From Geotalea toluenoxydans JCM 15764 (GTDB taxonomy: Bacteria > Desulfobacterota > Desulfuromonadia > Geobacterales > Geobacteraceae), in NCBI RefSeq assembly GCF_001311985.1, contig NZ_BBCJ01000013.1:58044-122043 (forward strand): DNA of 64,000 nt. Reading direction: 5' to 3'. Below are positions 29,150 through 39,044 of the stretch, piece by piece. The translations under genes and the position numbers were made by a program. Under the pieces are notes generated by a model. That model ran no database searches. It was not told where the DNA came from and saw nothing but the letters and a program-made list of their open reading frames with translations. Within the stretch, counting starts at the first letter, position 1. Each line of letters starts with the position of its first letter.

Positions 29150-30385
29150 GTGAACGATCATGCCTTTAACCGCAATTATTCCCGCTACGCCCTCTCGCTT
29201 CTGCTGGCGGTCAACCTGCTCAATTACATCGACCGGCAGGTGCTCTATGCCGTCTTCCCCCTGATAAAAGCAGACATGAACCTCTCCGACACGGAGTTGG
29301 GTTTCCTCGGCAGTTCCTTCATGATCTGTTACATGATTTCGGCTCCTTTTTTCGGCAGGATCGGCGACCGTGGCAACAGGATCAATCTTGCCTCCTTCGG
29401 TCTGATTACCTGGAGCCTGGCAACCGGCCTTGCCGGTTTCGCTCCCGGCTATCGCACGCTCCTTGCGGCCAGGACCGTGGTCGGGGTGGGCGAAGCCAGT
29501 TTCGGTACGGTCTCTCCCGGACTTTTGTCCGATTTTTTCCCCAAAGAAAAACGGGGACGGGTGCTTTCCTACTTCTATCTGGCCATTCCGGTTGGCAGCG
29601 CCTGGGTTACCTGCTTGGAGGGGTAATAGGCCAGCGCCTGCTGGCACGCGGCCTTTCTGCTTGTCGGTTTGCCGGGGCTGCTCCTTGCTGTGCCGGTCTA
29701 TTTTCTGCGTGACCCGCGGCGCGAGCATGGCCGAACAAAGGTGGAGACTGGTCGGACAGGAGAGAACGCCTTTGTCGCCCTGCTGCGGAACCGCTCTTTC
29801 GTCATTGCCACCATGGCCATGGCAGCCATGACCTTCGCCCTTGGCGGGCTTTCCCAGTGGATGCCCTCCTTCTTCAATCGGGTGCACGGTCTGGATGTGG
29901 AGCGGGGTAACACCCTGTTCGGCGCCATCACCGTGGTGGCCGGAATAACAGGCACCCTGGCCGGGGGCTGGCTGGGGGACCGGCTGCAGCAAAAGAGCAG
30001 CAAAGGCTACCTGTTGGTCTCTGGCTGGGGCTTCGTCATCGGCGCACCGGTGGCGGCTGTGGCTATCCTGGCTCCATCCCTCACCACCTCCCTGGCGGCA
30101 ATCTTTATTGCCGAGTTTTTCCTTTTCTTCAATACCGGCCCGCTCAACACCGTTCTTGTCAACGTGACGGCGCCGTCTCTGCGGGCTACTGCCTTTGCCG
30201 TCAATATCTTTTTCATCCACGCCCTGGGAGATGCCTTTTCTCCTACCATTCTCGGTTTCTGTTCCGACCTGTGGGGCATCCGTTCGGCACTGCTCATAGC
30301 GCCTACGGCCATTGTCGTTGCAGCCGGTTTCTGCTTTTTCTGCACCCCCTATATCGAAGCCGATATGCAGAAGGCAGGTGACTGA
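29150..30385 (+). CDS. MFS transporter, spinster-like (apparent frameshifts)
   Basis: Major facilitator carrier with about twelve membrane segments. The first half reads YALSLLLAVNLLNYIDRQVLYAVFPLIKADMNLSDTELGFLGSSF, typical of the spinster (Spns-like) group, with the loop 2-3 motif GRIGDRGNR. The substrate is unknown; spinster-type carriers include lipid and sugar transporters. The literal frame stops at 29623 (LEG then TAA). Restoring a C near 29601 (GCCTGGG to GCCCTGGG) and two G near 29639 joins SALGYLLGGVIGQRLGWHAAFLLVGLPG to the second half. Start is uncertain: TTG 29132 or GTG 29150 (VNDHAFNRNYS). Followed closely by an acyltransferase gene. Confidence 0.8.
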
Positions 30386-30387
30386 GC

Positions 30388-31044
30388 TTGGTTTATCGCC
30401 TGCTCCGACTGGTATTTTCCCTCTACCTGCGCTCCTTTCACCTGCTACGTATCAAGGGAATGCACCACATACCGCTTAACGGGCCGCTGATCCTGTGCGC
30501 CAACCATAGCAGCTACTTCGATTCCATGCTGCTGGCTCTCTGCACCACCCGCCAAATACATTTTCTGATCTATCAATCTTTTTACCACCATCCTCTGCTG
30601 GGCTGGTTTGTCAGGAAATGCGGGGCCATTGCCGTGACCCAGAACGGCAATGACAAGGAAGCCCTGGGCAGGTCGCTGGCAATACTCAGGCAGGGGGGTG
30701 TAATTGGGGTTTTTCCGGAAGGGCGATTGAGTGCGACCGGCATTCCCAACGAAGCAAAATCAGGTGCTGCACTCCTTGCAGTGGCAAGCGGCGCGCCGAT
30801 CATTCCGGTTACCATTTCGGGTGCCCATGCAGTGTTTGCCAAGGGGCGAAAAGGACCATCTCCTGGAACAATCATGGTAGAGGTCCATGCACCGGTGCAT
30901 CCGGACCGGTCGAAAAGAAAAGACAAGGCATATCTGAGAGCCCTTATTGACTGGGTAATGGGCCGGATAGAAAGAAGATTGGTTGCCCATCGGCGCAGAA
31001 GGGCCTATTTTGCAAGAAAGAGGCTTAGTGAAAGAAAAGGATAA
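30388..31044 (+). CDS. plsC: 1-acyl-sn-glycerol-3-phosphate acyltransferase (PlsC family)
   Basis: Membrane-associated phospholipid acyltransferase transferring an acyl chain to lysophosphatidate or a related acceptor. The HX4D catalytic motif is NHSSYFD (His40, Asp45) and the substrate-binding FPEGRLS motif follows near residue 112. Length 218 aa, starting at TTG 30388 three bases after the MFS stop. C-terminus is basic. The end overlaps upstream frames of recQ but not its likely start. Exact acceptor not determinable. Confidence 0.88.
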   Translation: MVYRLLRLVFSLYLRSFHLLRIKGMHHIPLNGPLILCANHSSYFDSMLLALCTTRQIHFLIYQSFYHHPLLGWFVRKCGAIAVTQNGNDKEALGRSLAILRQGGVIGVFPEGRLSATGIPNEAKSGAALLAVASGAPIIPVTISGAHAVFAKGRKGPSPGTIMVEVHAPVHPDRSKRKDKAYLRALIDWVMGRIERRLVAHRRRRAYFARKRLSERKG

Positions 31045-31051
31045 ATCAGTT

Positions 31052-32869
31052 ATGGAAGCTAATCCGCAACAAACCCTGCTCAAGGTTTTTGGTTACAAAT
31101 CTTTTCGTCAGCCGCAGCAGGAGATAGTAGAGGGACTGATCCGCGGCGAGGATGCCTTTGTCATCATGCCCACCGGCGGCGGCAAGTCTCTCTGCTACCA
31201 GATTCCTGCCCTGCACAGGCCGGGAGTGGCGATTGTGGTGTCACCGCTCATTTCCCTGATGAAGGACCAGGTGGATGCCCTGCAGGCCAATGGTGTGAAG
31301 GCGGCCTTCTACAACTCTTCTCTGTCCGAGGCGAAGGCCAGGCAGGTGCTGGCGCAGATGCATGATGATGCTCTCGACCTGCTTTACGTGGCGCCGGAAC
31401 GGCTGATGTCCGAGCCGTTTCTGGAGCGGCTTGAGGATGTAAAAGTTGCCCTTTTTGCCATCGATGAAGCCCACTGTGTTTCCCAATGGGGGCATGACTT
31501 CCGCCCGGAATATGTGCAGTTGGGGCGCTTGCGCCAGCTTTTTCCGCAGGTTCCCCTTATTGCCCTTACTGCAACTGCCGATCCCCAGACGAGGAATGAC
31601 ATCATCGAACGACTCGGCCTGGGGAAGGCGGCCTGTTATGTGGCGGGATTCGACAGGCCGAACATCCGCTATCTGGTGACGGAAAAGCACAAACCATTTG
31701 ATCAGCTGCGCTCGTTCCTCTCCAGCCGCCAACCGGGAGAGCCGGGTATCGTCTATGCCCTGAGCAGGAAACGGGTTGAAGAGGTGGCGGCGCGCCTTGT
31801 CCAGGCCGGAGTGGCCGCAGCTCCCTATCATGCCGGACTTCCCGAACGTGAGCGGTCGCGGGTGCAGGAGGCTTTCCAGCGAGACGAACTGCAGGTGGTG
31901 GTGGCAACGGTCGCCTTCGGCATGGGGATCGATAAGTCCAATATCCGCTTCGTTGTCCATTACGATCTGCCTAAAAATATCGAAAGTTACTATCAGGAGA
32001 CCGGCCGGGCCGGGCGTGACGGGCTTCCGGCAGAGGCGCTGCTCCTTTTCGGCTACGGCGACATCGCTGTTGCCCGTGGTCTGATCGAAAACGGCACCAA
32101 TGCTGAACAGAAAAGAATCGAGCTGCACAAGCTGAATGCCATGGTCGGTTTTGCCGAGGCAGTGACGTGCCGGCGCAGGGTTCTTCTCGGTTATTTCGGG
32201 GCGGCATTAAACCACGATTGCGGCAACTGCGATGTCTGCATCGACCCGCCACAGCGCTACGACGCAACGGTGGAGGCGCAAAAGGCGCTCTCCTGCGTTT
32301 TTCGCGTTGGGCAGCGTTTCGGCATGGGTCACGTGATAGATGTGTTGCGCGGCGCCGGGAACCAGCGCATCCAGTCACTGGGCCATGACCGGCTGTCGAC
32401 CTACGGCATCGGCAAGGATATATCTGTGGACATGTGGGGGAGTATTATTCGCCAACTGGTACACCTGGGTTACCTGGAGCAGGATCTGGCTTCCTATTCC
32501 GTATTGAAACTGACGCCAGCCGCACGCGTCCTGTTGCGCGGCGAAGAGCGGCTGGTTCTGGCTCGACCGCGCCACAAAACGGCCAGTGCAAAAAAGGCAC
32601 CGCGCAGCAAAGGCGAGGTGTCCTGCGATGATGCACTCTTTCAGACGTTGCGCGCTTTGCGCAAGCGTCTGGCCGACGAGGCAGGGGTACCCCCATTCGT
32701 CGTCTTCAGTGATGCCACCCTCACGGAAATGGCTGCAATGAGACCGGTGGATGCGGAGGGCCTGCTTTCAGTGAGCGGCGTGGGGATACACAAGCTGGGG
32801 CGGTACGGAGAGGAATTCCTTACGGCGCTGCGCGAATACACAGCCAACAACGCTTCTGCATCAACGTAA
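31052..32869 (+). CDS. recQ: ATP-dependent DNA helicase RecQ
   Basis: 3'-5' superfamily 2 helicase of recombination and fork repair, 605 aa and intact. Walker A is MPTGGGKSLCYQ (residues 39-50), the DEAH box IDEAHCVSQWGHDFRPEY (near 137), motif VI is YYQETGRAGRDG, and the zinc-binding subdomain has C (near 372)...CGNCDVC. An RQC winged-helix follows, and an HRDC domain occupies the last about 80 residues (DALFQTLRALRKRLADEAGVPPFVVFSDATL). ATG 31052 is chosen; an upstream in-frame start at 30983 overlaps plsC. Confidence 0.96.
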   Translation: MEANPQQTLLKVFGYKSFRQPQQEIVEGLIRGEDAFVIMPTGGGKSLCYQIPALHRPGVAIVVSPLISLMKDQVDALQANGVKAAFYNSSLSEAKARQVLAQMHDDALDLLYVAPERLMSEPFLERLEDVKVALFAIDEAHCVSQWGHDFRPEYVQLGRLRQLFPQVPLIALTATADPQTRNDIIERLGLGKAACYVAGFDRPNIRYLVTEKHKPFDQLRSFLSSRQPGEPGIVYALSRKRVEEVAARLVQAGVAAAPYHAGLPERERSRVQEAFQRDELQVVVATVAFGMGIDKSNIRFVVHYDLPKNIESYYQETGRAGRDGLPAEALLLFGYGDIAVARGLIENGTNAEQKRIELHKLNAMVGFAEAVTCRRRVLLGYFGAALNHDCGNCDVCIDPPQRYDATVEAQKALSCVFRVGQRFGMGHVIDVLRGAGNQRIQSLGHDRLSTYGIGKDISVDMWGSIIRQLVHLGYLEQDLASYSVLKLTPAARVLLRGEERLVLARPRHKTASAKKAPRSKGEVSCDDALFQTLRALRKRLADEAGVPPFVVFSDATLTEMAAMRPVDAEGLLSVSGVGIHKLGRYGEEFLTALREYTANNASAST

Positions 32870-32880
32870 GGGGAGGGACC

Positions 32881-32918
32881 GGCTGCCGTGACTTCGTCCG
32901 TTCGTTCCGTCGCCACAG
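32881..32918 (-). repeat. Partial inverted copy of the 2987-3156 element
   Basis: The 38 bases here are the reverse complement of 3119-3156 with a single mismatch. Only the terminal arm is preserved, directly after the recQ stop codon, so this may be a solo end of the type D repeat. Confidence 0.7.
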
Positions 32919-32944
32919 CAGCCGCCTGTCCCGGCGGAAGAAAC

Positions 32945-32981
32945 AAAAAGCCCCCTCTCCTGGCGGGAATGGGGGCTTTTT
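32945..32981. terminator. Bidirectional terminator after recQ
   Basis: AAAAAGCCCCC...GGGGGCTTTTT, an 11-bp perfect stem with A and T tracts on either side. It can end recQ on the plus strand and degP on the minus strand. Confidence 0.9.
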
Positions 32982-33006
32982 ATTTTCATATCAATGACTG
33001 ATAGCT

Positions 33007-33169
33007 AGGAGTCTGTCGGACTTAGAATGAATCGGCTGCGAAAATGGCAAATCGGTCCGGATCTCCGTAAATTTTCGACAAATAGGTCCACTATTCGCTC
33101 TCAAATTTCCAAATATCCGTCCTCGATTTTCCATTCTCTCGCTTCGATCCCTAAGTCCGACAGACTCCT
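33007..33169. repeat. 163-bp long-hairpin repeat, copy 1 (MITE-like)
   Basis: Ends are perfect 19-bp inverted repeats: AGGAGTCTGTCGGACTTAG at 33007-33025 and its complement at 33151-33169. The interior is also largely self-complementary: AATGGcAAATCG faces CGATTTTCCATT, CGGAT faces ATCCG, and the centre is AATAG-GTCCA-CTATT. The whole element can therefore fold as one long stem. Copy 2 at 52595-52757 has identical length and differs at two positions only. It starts three bases from the degP stop. ORFs of 60-70 codons within it are read on both strands but look like by-products of the palindrome. Confidence 0.9.
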
Positions 33170-33171
33170 GG

Positions 33172-34569
33172 CTAATCGATACGGAAGGCGACAAAGAGGG
33201 ACATGTCGCCTCTGCGCAGCAGCATGCGCATGATGGCCCCCTTCTTGTGCCCGTTAACCGCCTTTTCGTAGTCGCCGACGCTGTTGATCTTGCTGCCGTT
33301 TATTTCGCGGATGATGTCACCCTTGGCAATGCCGGTCTGCTCCGCGCTGCTTTCAGGCTTGACGTCTGTTATGACGACTCCCTTTTGTTCCTTGATGCCA
33401 AGTTTGGCGGCCAGATCCTTGCTGAGTTCCCTGACAGTTATGCCAAGCTTTTCCTGGCTGACTCCGGCCTGGTCCCCATCTTCTCCGTCTTTCAGCCGCT
33501 CCACATTAATCGATAGATCCACAGGCTTGCCTTCCCGCAGTATCTTGACATTGACCTTCTTTTCAACCGGAGTGGCAGCGACCATGCGGGGAAGTTCATT
33601 CATTTCATGAATGGCCCGGCCGTTGAATTCCAGGATGATGTCTCCCGACTTCAGGCCCGCTTTTTCAGCTGGGCCGTCCTTTACCACCTCGGCGATAAGG
33701 GCCCCCTTCTCTCCCTTCAGCTCGAAAGACTGCGCCAGTTCAGGGGTGATGGCTGAATGGAGACACCGATCCAGCCGCGGGTCACTTTTCCCTTTTCCTT
33801 GAGCATGGGGATGATGTTCTTTGCCATATTTACAGGGATAGCAAAGCCGATTCCCTGTCCACCGGCAACAATGGCGGTATTGATGCCGATCACTTCTCCC
33901 TGGGCGTTGAACAACGGGCCGCCGGAGTTGCCTGGTTGATGGAGGCATCGGTCTGAATGAAGTCGTCATAGGGACCGCTGCCGATGACTCTCCCCTGGGC
34001 GCTGATAATTCCAGCGGTTACAGTTTGTGACAGGCCGAACGGGTTGCCGATGGCCATTACCCATTCGCCGATCTCGATCCTGTCGCTGTCACCAAGGGCA
34101 GCAACCGGCAGATGGTCCTGGGTAGAAATCTTCAGCAGCGCCAGATCGAGTTTTTCATCGGTTCCCTTGATTTCCCCCTTGAACTCTCGCCCGTCGGAGA
34201 GCTTGACCTTGATTTCATCGGCTTCGGCAACCACATGGTTGTTGGTAATGATATAGCTTCATCGCTGATGATGAAACCTGAACCGAGGCTTTTCTGCTTG
34301 TACGGATGCTGCTGCGATTCATCGAAGAAACGGTCGAAGAAATCCTGAAATGGGTCATTGCCGAAAGGGCTGTTGAATGGACGCTGAAAGCGGCGCTGGG
34401 GTTTTATTGTTTTGGCGGTACTGATATTGACGACGGTAGGTTTCAGCTTTTTTGCCAGTTCGACAAAATCGGGGAGAACCGGTTTTGCAATGGCCACACC
34501 GCAGAGCATGACCGACAAGGCAAGGGAGCAGGTGAAAAGTGCGAATAGTCTCGATGGTCGACAGTACAT
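33172..34569 (-). CDS. degP: DegP/HtrA-type periplasmic serine protease (three apparent frameshifts)
   Basis: Periplasmic quality-control protease and chaperone. A signal peptide ([25 protein letters not shown]) is followed by a trypsin-like domain: His in [12 protein letters not shown], Asp in LDLALLKI, Ser in [22 protein letters not shown]. Two PDZ domains follow (from about [18 protein letters not shown] and from [18 protein letters not shown]). Three one-base losses are inferred at about 34256, 33931 and 33752, all GG to G on the coding strand, and each restores family sequence. Restored length is about 466 aa. AGGAGG lies before ATG 34569. It lies about 88 bp downstream of the histidine kinase gene on the same strand, suggesting the pair controls an envelope-stress regulon. 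Confidence 0.92.
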
Positions 34570-34657
34570 GGATTCCTCCTGAAGAATATTCAAACCCTGC
34601 TAAAGATAGTGAGCCCCAAGGCTGTTGTCAACCTCGGGATGTCTTTTTAGGAAGTGG

Positions 34658-36080
34658 TCAAAGGTTTGTTCCGGAATGGGAGAGGGGAAGGAAGACGGTG
34701 AAGGTGCAGCCGCTGCCGGGGAGGGAAAAAATCTCTACTCTGCCGCCATGGGCTTCGCTGAAGGCGCGTACCATGGATAGGCCAAGTCCGCTGCCGCCGT
34801 CATTGCGGTTTCTTGCCTTGTCGACGCGGTAGAACTGTTCGAAAATATGGGGAAGATCTGCTTCCGGAATGCCAGGTCCCGTGTCGGTGACTGAGACCTT
34901 TGCCCAACCCGGTTCGGAATCGACGGCAAGGGAAACCTTGCCATCGCAGGGGGTGTACTTTATGGCGTTGTCAATGAGGTTGAGAAAGATCTGCTGCAAC
35001 CGCGCCGGTCCCCGGTACATGAAGAGACGCGGCATTGGGCAGGTCAAGGATGATCCGCTTTTCTCTTGCGTCAGGGGCGGCTTTGGTGCAGATATCCTGC
35101 AGCAGTTCGTGCAGTTCCACCGGTACCGGGTCAAGGACCAGTTTCCCTTCTTCTGCACGGGACAGTTCCAGGAGATCGCCGATGATATCGGACATCCTGT
35201 TGATTTCTTCCATGTTGCTTCTGAGAATTTTCTTCAACTCATCCGCATCTCCCCCCCAGCGAAGGCCCACCTCCGTTTCTCCTCGCAGGATGGTCAGCGG
35301 GGTGCGTAATTCGTGTGAGACATCCATGGAAAACTGCCTGGTGCGGTTGAAGGCGTTTTCCAGGCGGTCGAGGGTTAGGTTGAAGGTCTTTGCCAGCCGG
35401 CCAATTTCGTCACTGGGATTTATAATCTCCAGCCGGTGCCCAAGATTTTCTGCGCTTATTTTGCGGGCGCTGGTGGTGATAAGTTCTACCGGCTTCAGGG
35501 CACGACCGGCCAGAAACCAGCCTGCATACCAGAGCATGATGAGGGCGAGGGGAATGGAAACGGCAAAAATAACAAGCAGCTTTTCCAGAATGTCGCTGGT
35601 GTAGTCGAGAAGCATCCCCACCTGGACAACCTGAACCATGCGCCCGTTTTCCATTATCGGCATGGTTATGGAGCGAATCGGGTAGCGCAACGAATTGCTG
35701 TGGGTATGGTAAGTGCTGTTGCCTATGCCTGAAATAATGAGGGAGGTCTTGTCCAGGGGAAGGGAGATATTCTGTAGATTGGTGGAACTGGAAAAAACCT
35801 TTCCGCTAGCGTCGGCGATCTGCACGAATTTGTCGGCAACGCTTGGGCCGATGAAATCTTCCAGAATTTGATCGAGAACCGTCGGTGCAGATCTGCGAAA
35901 CGGTTCCAGGGTGGGGCTGGCCACTGCTTCCGCAATGGCCAGCAGCTCCCGGTCAACTTCTGCATAGAGCCTTTTACTGATGGTCAGATAAATGAACGTG
36001 CTGAACAGGAGGAGGATTAACGCTAATGTTACCAGATACCACAGTGTCAGTCTGAAGCGGATTGATCTGAAAAAAAACAA
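34658..36080 (-). CDS. Sensor histidine kinase (two apparent single-base losses)
   Basis: Membrane kinase partnering the response regulator just upstream. Layout: membrane segment about 11-33, periplasmic sensor domain about 34-166, second membrane segment about 167-190, HAMP about 190-243, HisKA with the phosphorylated His256 in FSMDVSHELRTPLTILRGE, and HATPase with NLIDNAIKYT, DTGPGIPEADLPHIFEQFYR and GGSGLGLSMV. Near 35005-35011 the frame jumps by two bases; restoring one G in each of two G runs gives HVPGDRARLQQIFLNLIDNA, the expected N-box lead-in. Restored length about 474 aa. TTG 36080 starts five bases after the regulator stop with GAGGAGG upstream. OmpR/PhoR-like; sensed signal unknown. 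Confidence 0.9.
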
Positions 36081-36084
36081 CTGA

Positions 36085-36759
36085 TCAATCCTCCTCTTTA
36101 AGGATGTATCCGACGCCTCTTACAGTATGAATAAGTTTCTTGTCGGCATCTCTGTCGATCTTTTTGCGCAGGTAGTTGACATAAACATCGATGATGTTGG
36201 TAAAGCTGTCGAAGGTGTAATCCCAGACATGCTCGGCAATCATGGTCCGGGTCAGCACTTCGTGGGGGTTGCGCATGAAGTACTCAAGGAGACCATACTC
36301 CTTGGCTGTCAGGTCGATCTCCTTGTCCTTGCGCCAGACCTTGTGGGTCACCGGGTCAAGACGCAGGTCGCTGAACCGAATCTCTGCACCGCGGTCCTGC
36401 TCGCTTCGGCGCAGCAGTGCTCTAACCCTGGCCAGGAGTTCGGCAAAGGCAAAAGGCTTGGTCAGATAATCGTCCGATCCCGAATCGAGGCCGGCGACGA
36501 TGTCTTCTACCGAGTCTTTGGCGGTAAGCATGAGGACCGGAGTGGTATTTTTCTGGCTTTTCAGCTCCTTGAGTACACTGAGACCATCCATCTTGGGGAG
36601 CATCCAGTCAAGGATTAGCAGGTCGAAGTTCTTTTCCATGGCCATTTTCAGCCCTTCCTCGCCGTCTCCTGCAGTCACAACCTCATACTGCTCCTCTTCC
36701 AGCCCCCGCTTGATGAAGCTAAGTACTTTTTTTTCATCTTCCACTACCAGAATTCTCAT
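36085..36759 (-). CDS. OmpR-family response regulator
   Basis: DNA-binding response regulator, 224 aa and intact. The receiver domain has the acidic pair in VVEDEK, phosphoacceptor Asp51 in LLILDWMLPKMDG, Thr in MLTAKD and Lys near 100 in YLTKPFAF. The C-terminal winged helix (TAKEYGLLEYFMRNPHEVLTRTMIAEHVWD ... IDVYVNYLRKKID ... TVRGVGYILKEED) is OmpR/PhoB type. ATG 36759 has GAGGGAGC upstream. Operon: regulator, kinase, then degP, an order that recalls CpxRA-type control of DegP but is not proof of it. Confidence 0.93.
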   Translation of the reverse strand: MRILVVEDEKKVLSFIKRGLEEEQYEVVTAGDGEEGLKMAMEKNFDLLILDWMLPKMDGLSVLKELKSQKNTTPVLMLTAKDSVEDIVAGLDSGSDDYLTKPFAFAELLARVRALLRRSEQDRGAEIRFSDLRLDPVTHKVWRKDKEIDLTAKEYGLLEYFMRNPHEVLTRTMIAEHVWDYTFDSFTNIIDVYVNYLRKKIDRDADKKLIHTVRGVGYILKEED

Positions 36760-36820
36760 GATTGCTCCCTCTCTATGATTGATTTTTTTTCTGCGTTCAC
36801 TGCAATTCTGCAAAAAAAGC

Positions 36821-37630
36821 CTAGTCTTTGATACCGGTCTCAAACCTTCTCAGGATCTCTGCGGCGGACTCCTCTACCGATTTATTTGTCACGTCGATAA
36901 CCTGCCACTGGGGATGCTTGCGGTAAATCCTGCGGCAGAAATCCAGTTCTTCTTCAACCCTCTGGTAATCTGCATAGCTGCCGCGTGGATTTTGCCTCAT
37001 ATTGCGCAACCGGGCGGTACGTATATCGACAAGCCTTTGTGCATCGATCATCAGCCCGACTACGCGGCTGTTGTCGACCTGATAAAGTTCAGACGGAGGC
37101 TCTATTCCCATTACCAGCGGGACATTCGCCACCTTGTAACCCTTATGGGCAAGATACATGGAAAGCGGGGTCTTGGATGTCCTTGAAACTCCCACGAGTA
37201 CAATGTCTGCCTTGTGAAGGTTCCTCGGCTCCTGGCCGTCGTCCTGTTTGACGGTAAAATCCACCGCTTCCATCCTCTTGTAATATTCGCTGTTTAGCTG
37301 GTAGAGCAGCCCCGGTTCCTTCTGGGGCTGGATGCCCAGCAGGCTTGCCAGCCTATACAAAAGCGGCGTGATCAGGTCGATTGCTTCCAGCTGTCGGAGG
37401 TTTGCCTCATTGTAGAGGTACTGTGCAAGTTCGTTATCCACCAGGGTATAGAAGATGACCCCCGGTTGCTTGGCCGCTTCATCAAGAGAGTTGCTGATAT
37501 CTTCACGGGTGCGCAGCCGGCTCATGCGGTGGAGTTTTACGTCCACGTTCCTGAACTGGGTCAGCGCCGCTCTAACGACCCGTTCTACGGTTTCCCCTGT
37601 TGCATCGGAAAAGAGATAAATTCTCTGCAT
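36821..37630 (-). CDS. ppsR: Pyruvate, water dikinase/PPDK regulatory protein (bifunctional kinase-pyrophosphorylase, DUF299)
   Basis: DUF299 regulator that phosphorylates (ADP-dependent) and dephosphorylates (Pi-dependent) PEP synthase or pyruvate phosphate dikinase, a control point of PEP metabolism. 269 aa, intact. Characteristic stretches: [26 protein letters not shown], the P-loop [23 protein letters not shown], and [17 protein letters not shown] near the end. About 60 bases upstream of the response-regulator gene on the same strand; co-transcription is possible. The target kinase gene is not in the window. Confidence 0.93.
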   Translation of the reverse strand: MQRIYLFSDATGETVERVVRAALTQFRNVDVKLHRMSRLRTREDISNSLDEAAKQPGVIFYTLVDNELAQYLYNEANLRQLEAIDLITPLLYRLASLLGIQPQKEPGLLYQLNSEYYKRMEAVDFTVKQDDGQEPRNLHKADIVLVGVSRTSKTPLSMYLAHKGYKVANVPLVMGIEPPSELYQVDNSRVVGLMIDAQRLVDIRTARLRNMRQNPRGSYADYQRVEEELDFCRRIYRKHPQWQVIDVTNKSVEESAAEILRRFETGIKD

Positions 37631-37725
37631 GTGATTGTTCCGCCGAGCCTTTTTTATTATATATCGGTACGGCTTTGAAATTCATTAGATATATACCATG
37701 ATTTTAACGATAATCAAAAAAATAA

Positions 37726-38886
37726 TTAAAGGGACCTAAATTCATTTTTAATCTTTTCTTGCGTCTCGGGTGAGAATGCCAGCTCAGCAGCTGTTATCGC
37801 CAGTGCTTTAGCCCCTTCGACGACTGCTTCCTTTCCCTTTTCGGAAATGGTTGCCCTGGCAAACTCATCACTGTGGATATGCAAGCCGTTGCCGATGGGC
37901 ACGTGGGGATGGATAGTCGGTACCACCTGGGATACATTGCCGATATCCGAGGATCCCTTGTTCCTGTCTGGAGGGGATTCGGCTTCCTCAAGGCCCAGGT
38001 AGGCCAACTGGGAGGAGTAAAGAGCCGAGAAAGCCCGGTTAATTTTCATTGGTGCCAGGACCCGCTCATCGGCATCGATTTCCAACCTGCAGCCTGTGGC
38101 TTTTGCAGCTCCATGGGCACACCCCTTGACTCGCTCCAGACAACGGCTTAATTCTTCGCCATCGTCGGCCCTCACATAAAAATAACAGGCAGCCCTTTCA
38201 GGAATTATATTGGGGGCGGTTCCCCCCTCGGTGATGATGCCGTGAACCCTTACGTCCTGACGCAGTTGCTGGCGCAGTGCATTGATGCCATTGAAAGTCA
38301 GGATTACAGCATCAAGGGCATTTATCCCTTCTTCGGGATAAGCAGCTGCATGGGCAGAGCGGCCGAAGAAGGTGAAGCGGATTCTGGCGAGCCCCAGAAA
38401 CATTTTGATGACCTGGCGCCTGGAGGATGGGTGGACCATCATGGCGAAGTCGATGTGGTCGAATGCTCCATGCTTAACCAGTTCAAATTTGCCGATGCCC
38501 AGTTCTTCGGCGGGCGTTCCGAGTACAACAATTCGGGCCAATTTCTCCGGCAGGGATTGGCGAAGGGCAAGGGCCGCGCCGATGGCGGCTGAGGCAATTA
38601 TGTTGTGACCGCAGGCATGTCCCATGGCAGGGAGGGCGTCCATCTCGGCCAGAATAGCAATGGAGGGGCCACTGGTTCCCCAGGTGGCACGGAAGGCTGT
38701 TTCCAGCCCGGCAATGCCAGTTTCGATCTTGAAGCCGCTTTCTGCCAGTTTTTCAATGAGCAGAGCCGAAGTTCTGAATTCCCTGAGGCCGGTTTCCGGA
38801 TCATGGTAGAGCTGATCGGCGATTGCCGTCAGTTCTTGGCGACGGTCATCGACAGCATCAACTATAGATTTTTTGACGGCGGTCAT
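37726..38886 (-). CDS. M20-family amidohydrolase (AbgB-like)
   Basis: A 386-aa zinc-dependent amidohydrolase of the M20D group (AbgB/N-acyl-amino-acid hydrolase-like). Metal-binding motifs: ILAEMDALPAMGHACGHN, then GTPAEELGIGKFELVKHGAF, and a C-terminal HIHSDEF. The lid-domain signature FFGRSAHAAAYPEEGINALDA is clear. Intact, monocistronic and divergent from prmA. The substrate (for instance an aminobenzoyl-glutamate or other N-acyl amino acid) cannot be told from sequence alone. Confidence 0.85.
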   Translation of the reverse strand: MTAVKKSIVDAVDDRRQELTAIADQLYHDPETGLREFRTSALLIEKLAESGFKIETGIAGLETAFRATWGTSGPSIAILAEMDALPAMGHACGHNIIASAAIGAALALRQSLPEKLARIVVLGTPAEELGIGKFELVKHGAFDHIDFAMMVHPSSRRQVIKMFLGLARIRFTFFGRSAHAAAYPEEGINALDAVILTFNGINALRQQLRQDVRVHGIITEGGTAPNIIPERAACYFYVRADDGEELSRCLERVKGCAHGAAKATGCRLEIDADERVLAPMKINRAFSALYSSQLAYLGLEEAESPPDRNKGSSDIGNVSQVVPTIHPHVPIGNGLHIHSDEFARATISEKGKEAVVEGAKALAITAAELAFSPETQEKIKNEFRSL

Positions 38887-39044
38887 GGAGGAACTCCAAG
38901 TTTATTCTAATGAAAGCTACACCTTTGCCTCTTTGTTTGTCAAGGTTTTTATTGCTATTGGTTCTGATATTCTGCTAGGTTAGCTTTTCTGTTGTAACTG
39001 GTTGCGGTATATGGCGCCAGAGTAAAGTTAAAGGAGTAAAGACA

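Noticed and set aside
33027..33233. Small proteins (60-77 codons) in the 163-bp hairpin element on both strands
   Set aside because: Open frames on both strands are a by-product of the palindrome. No ribosome sites and identical peptides at each copy.
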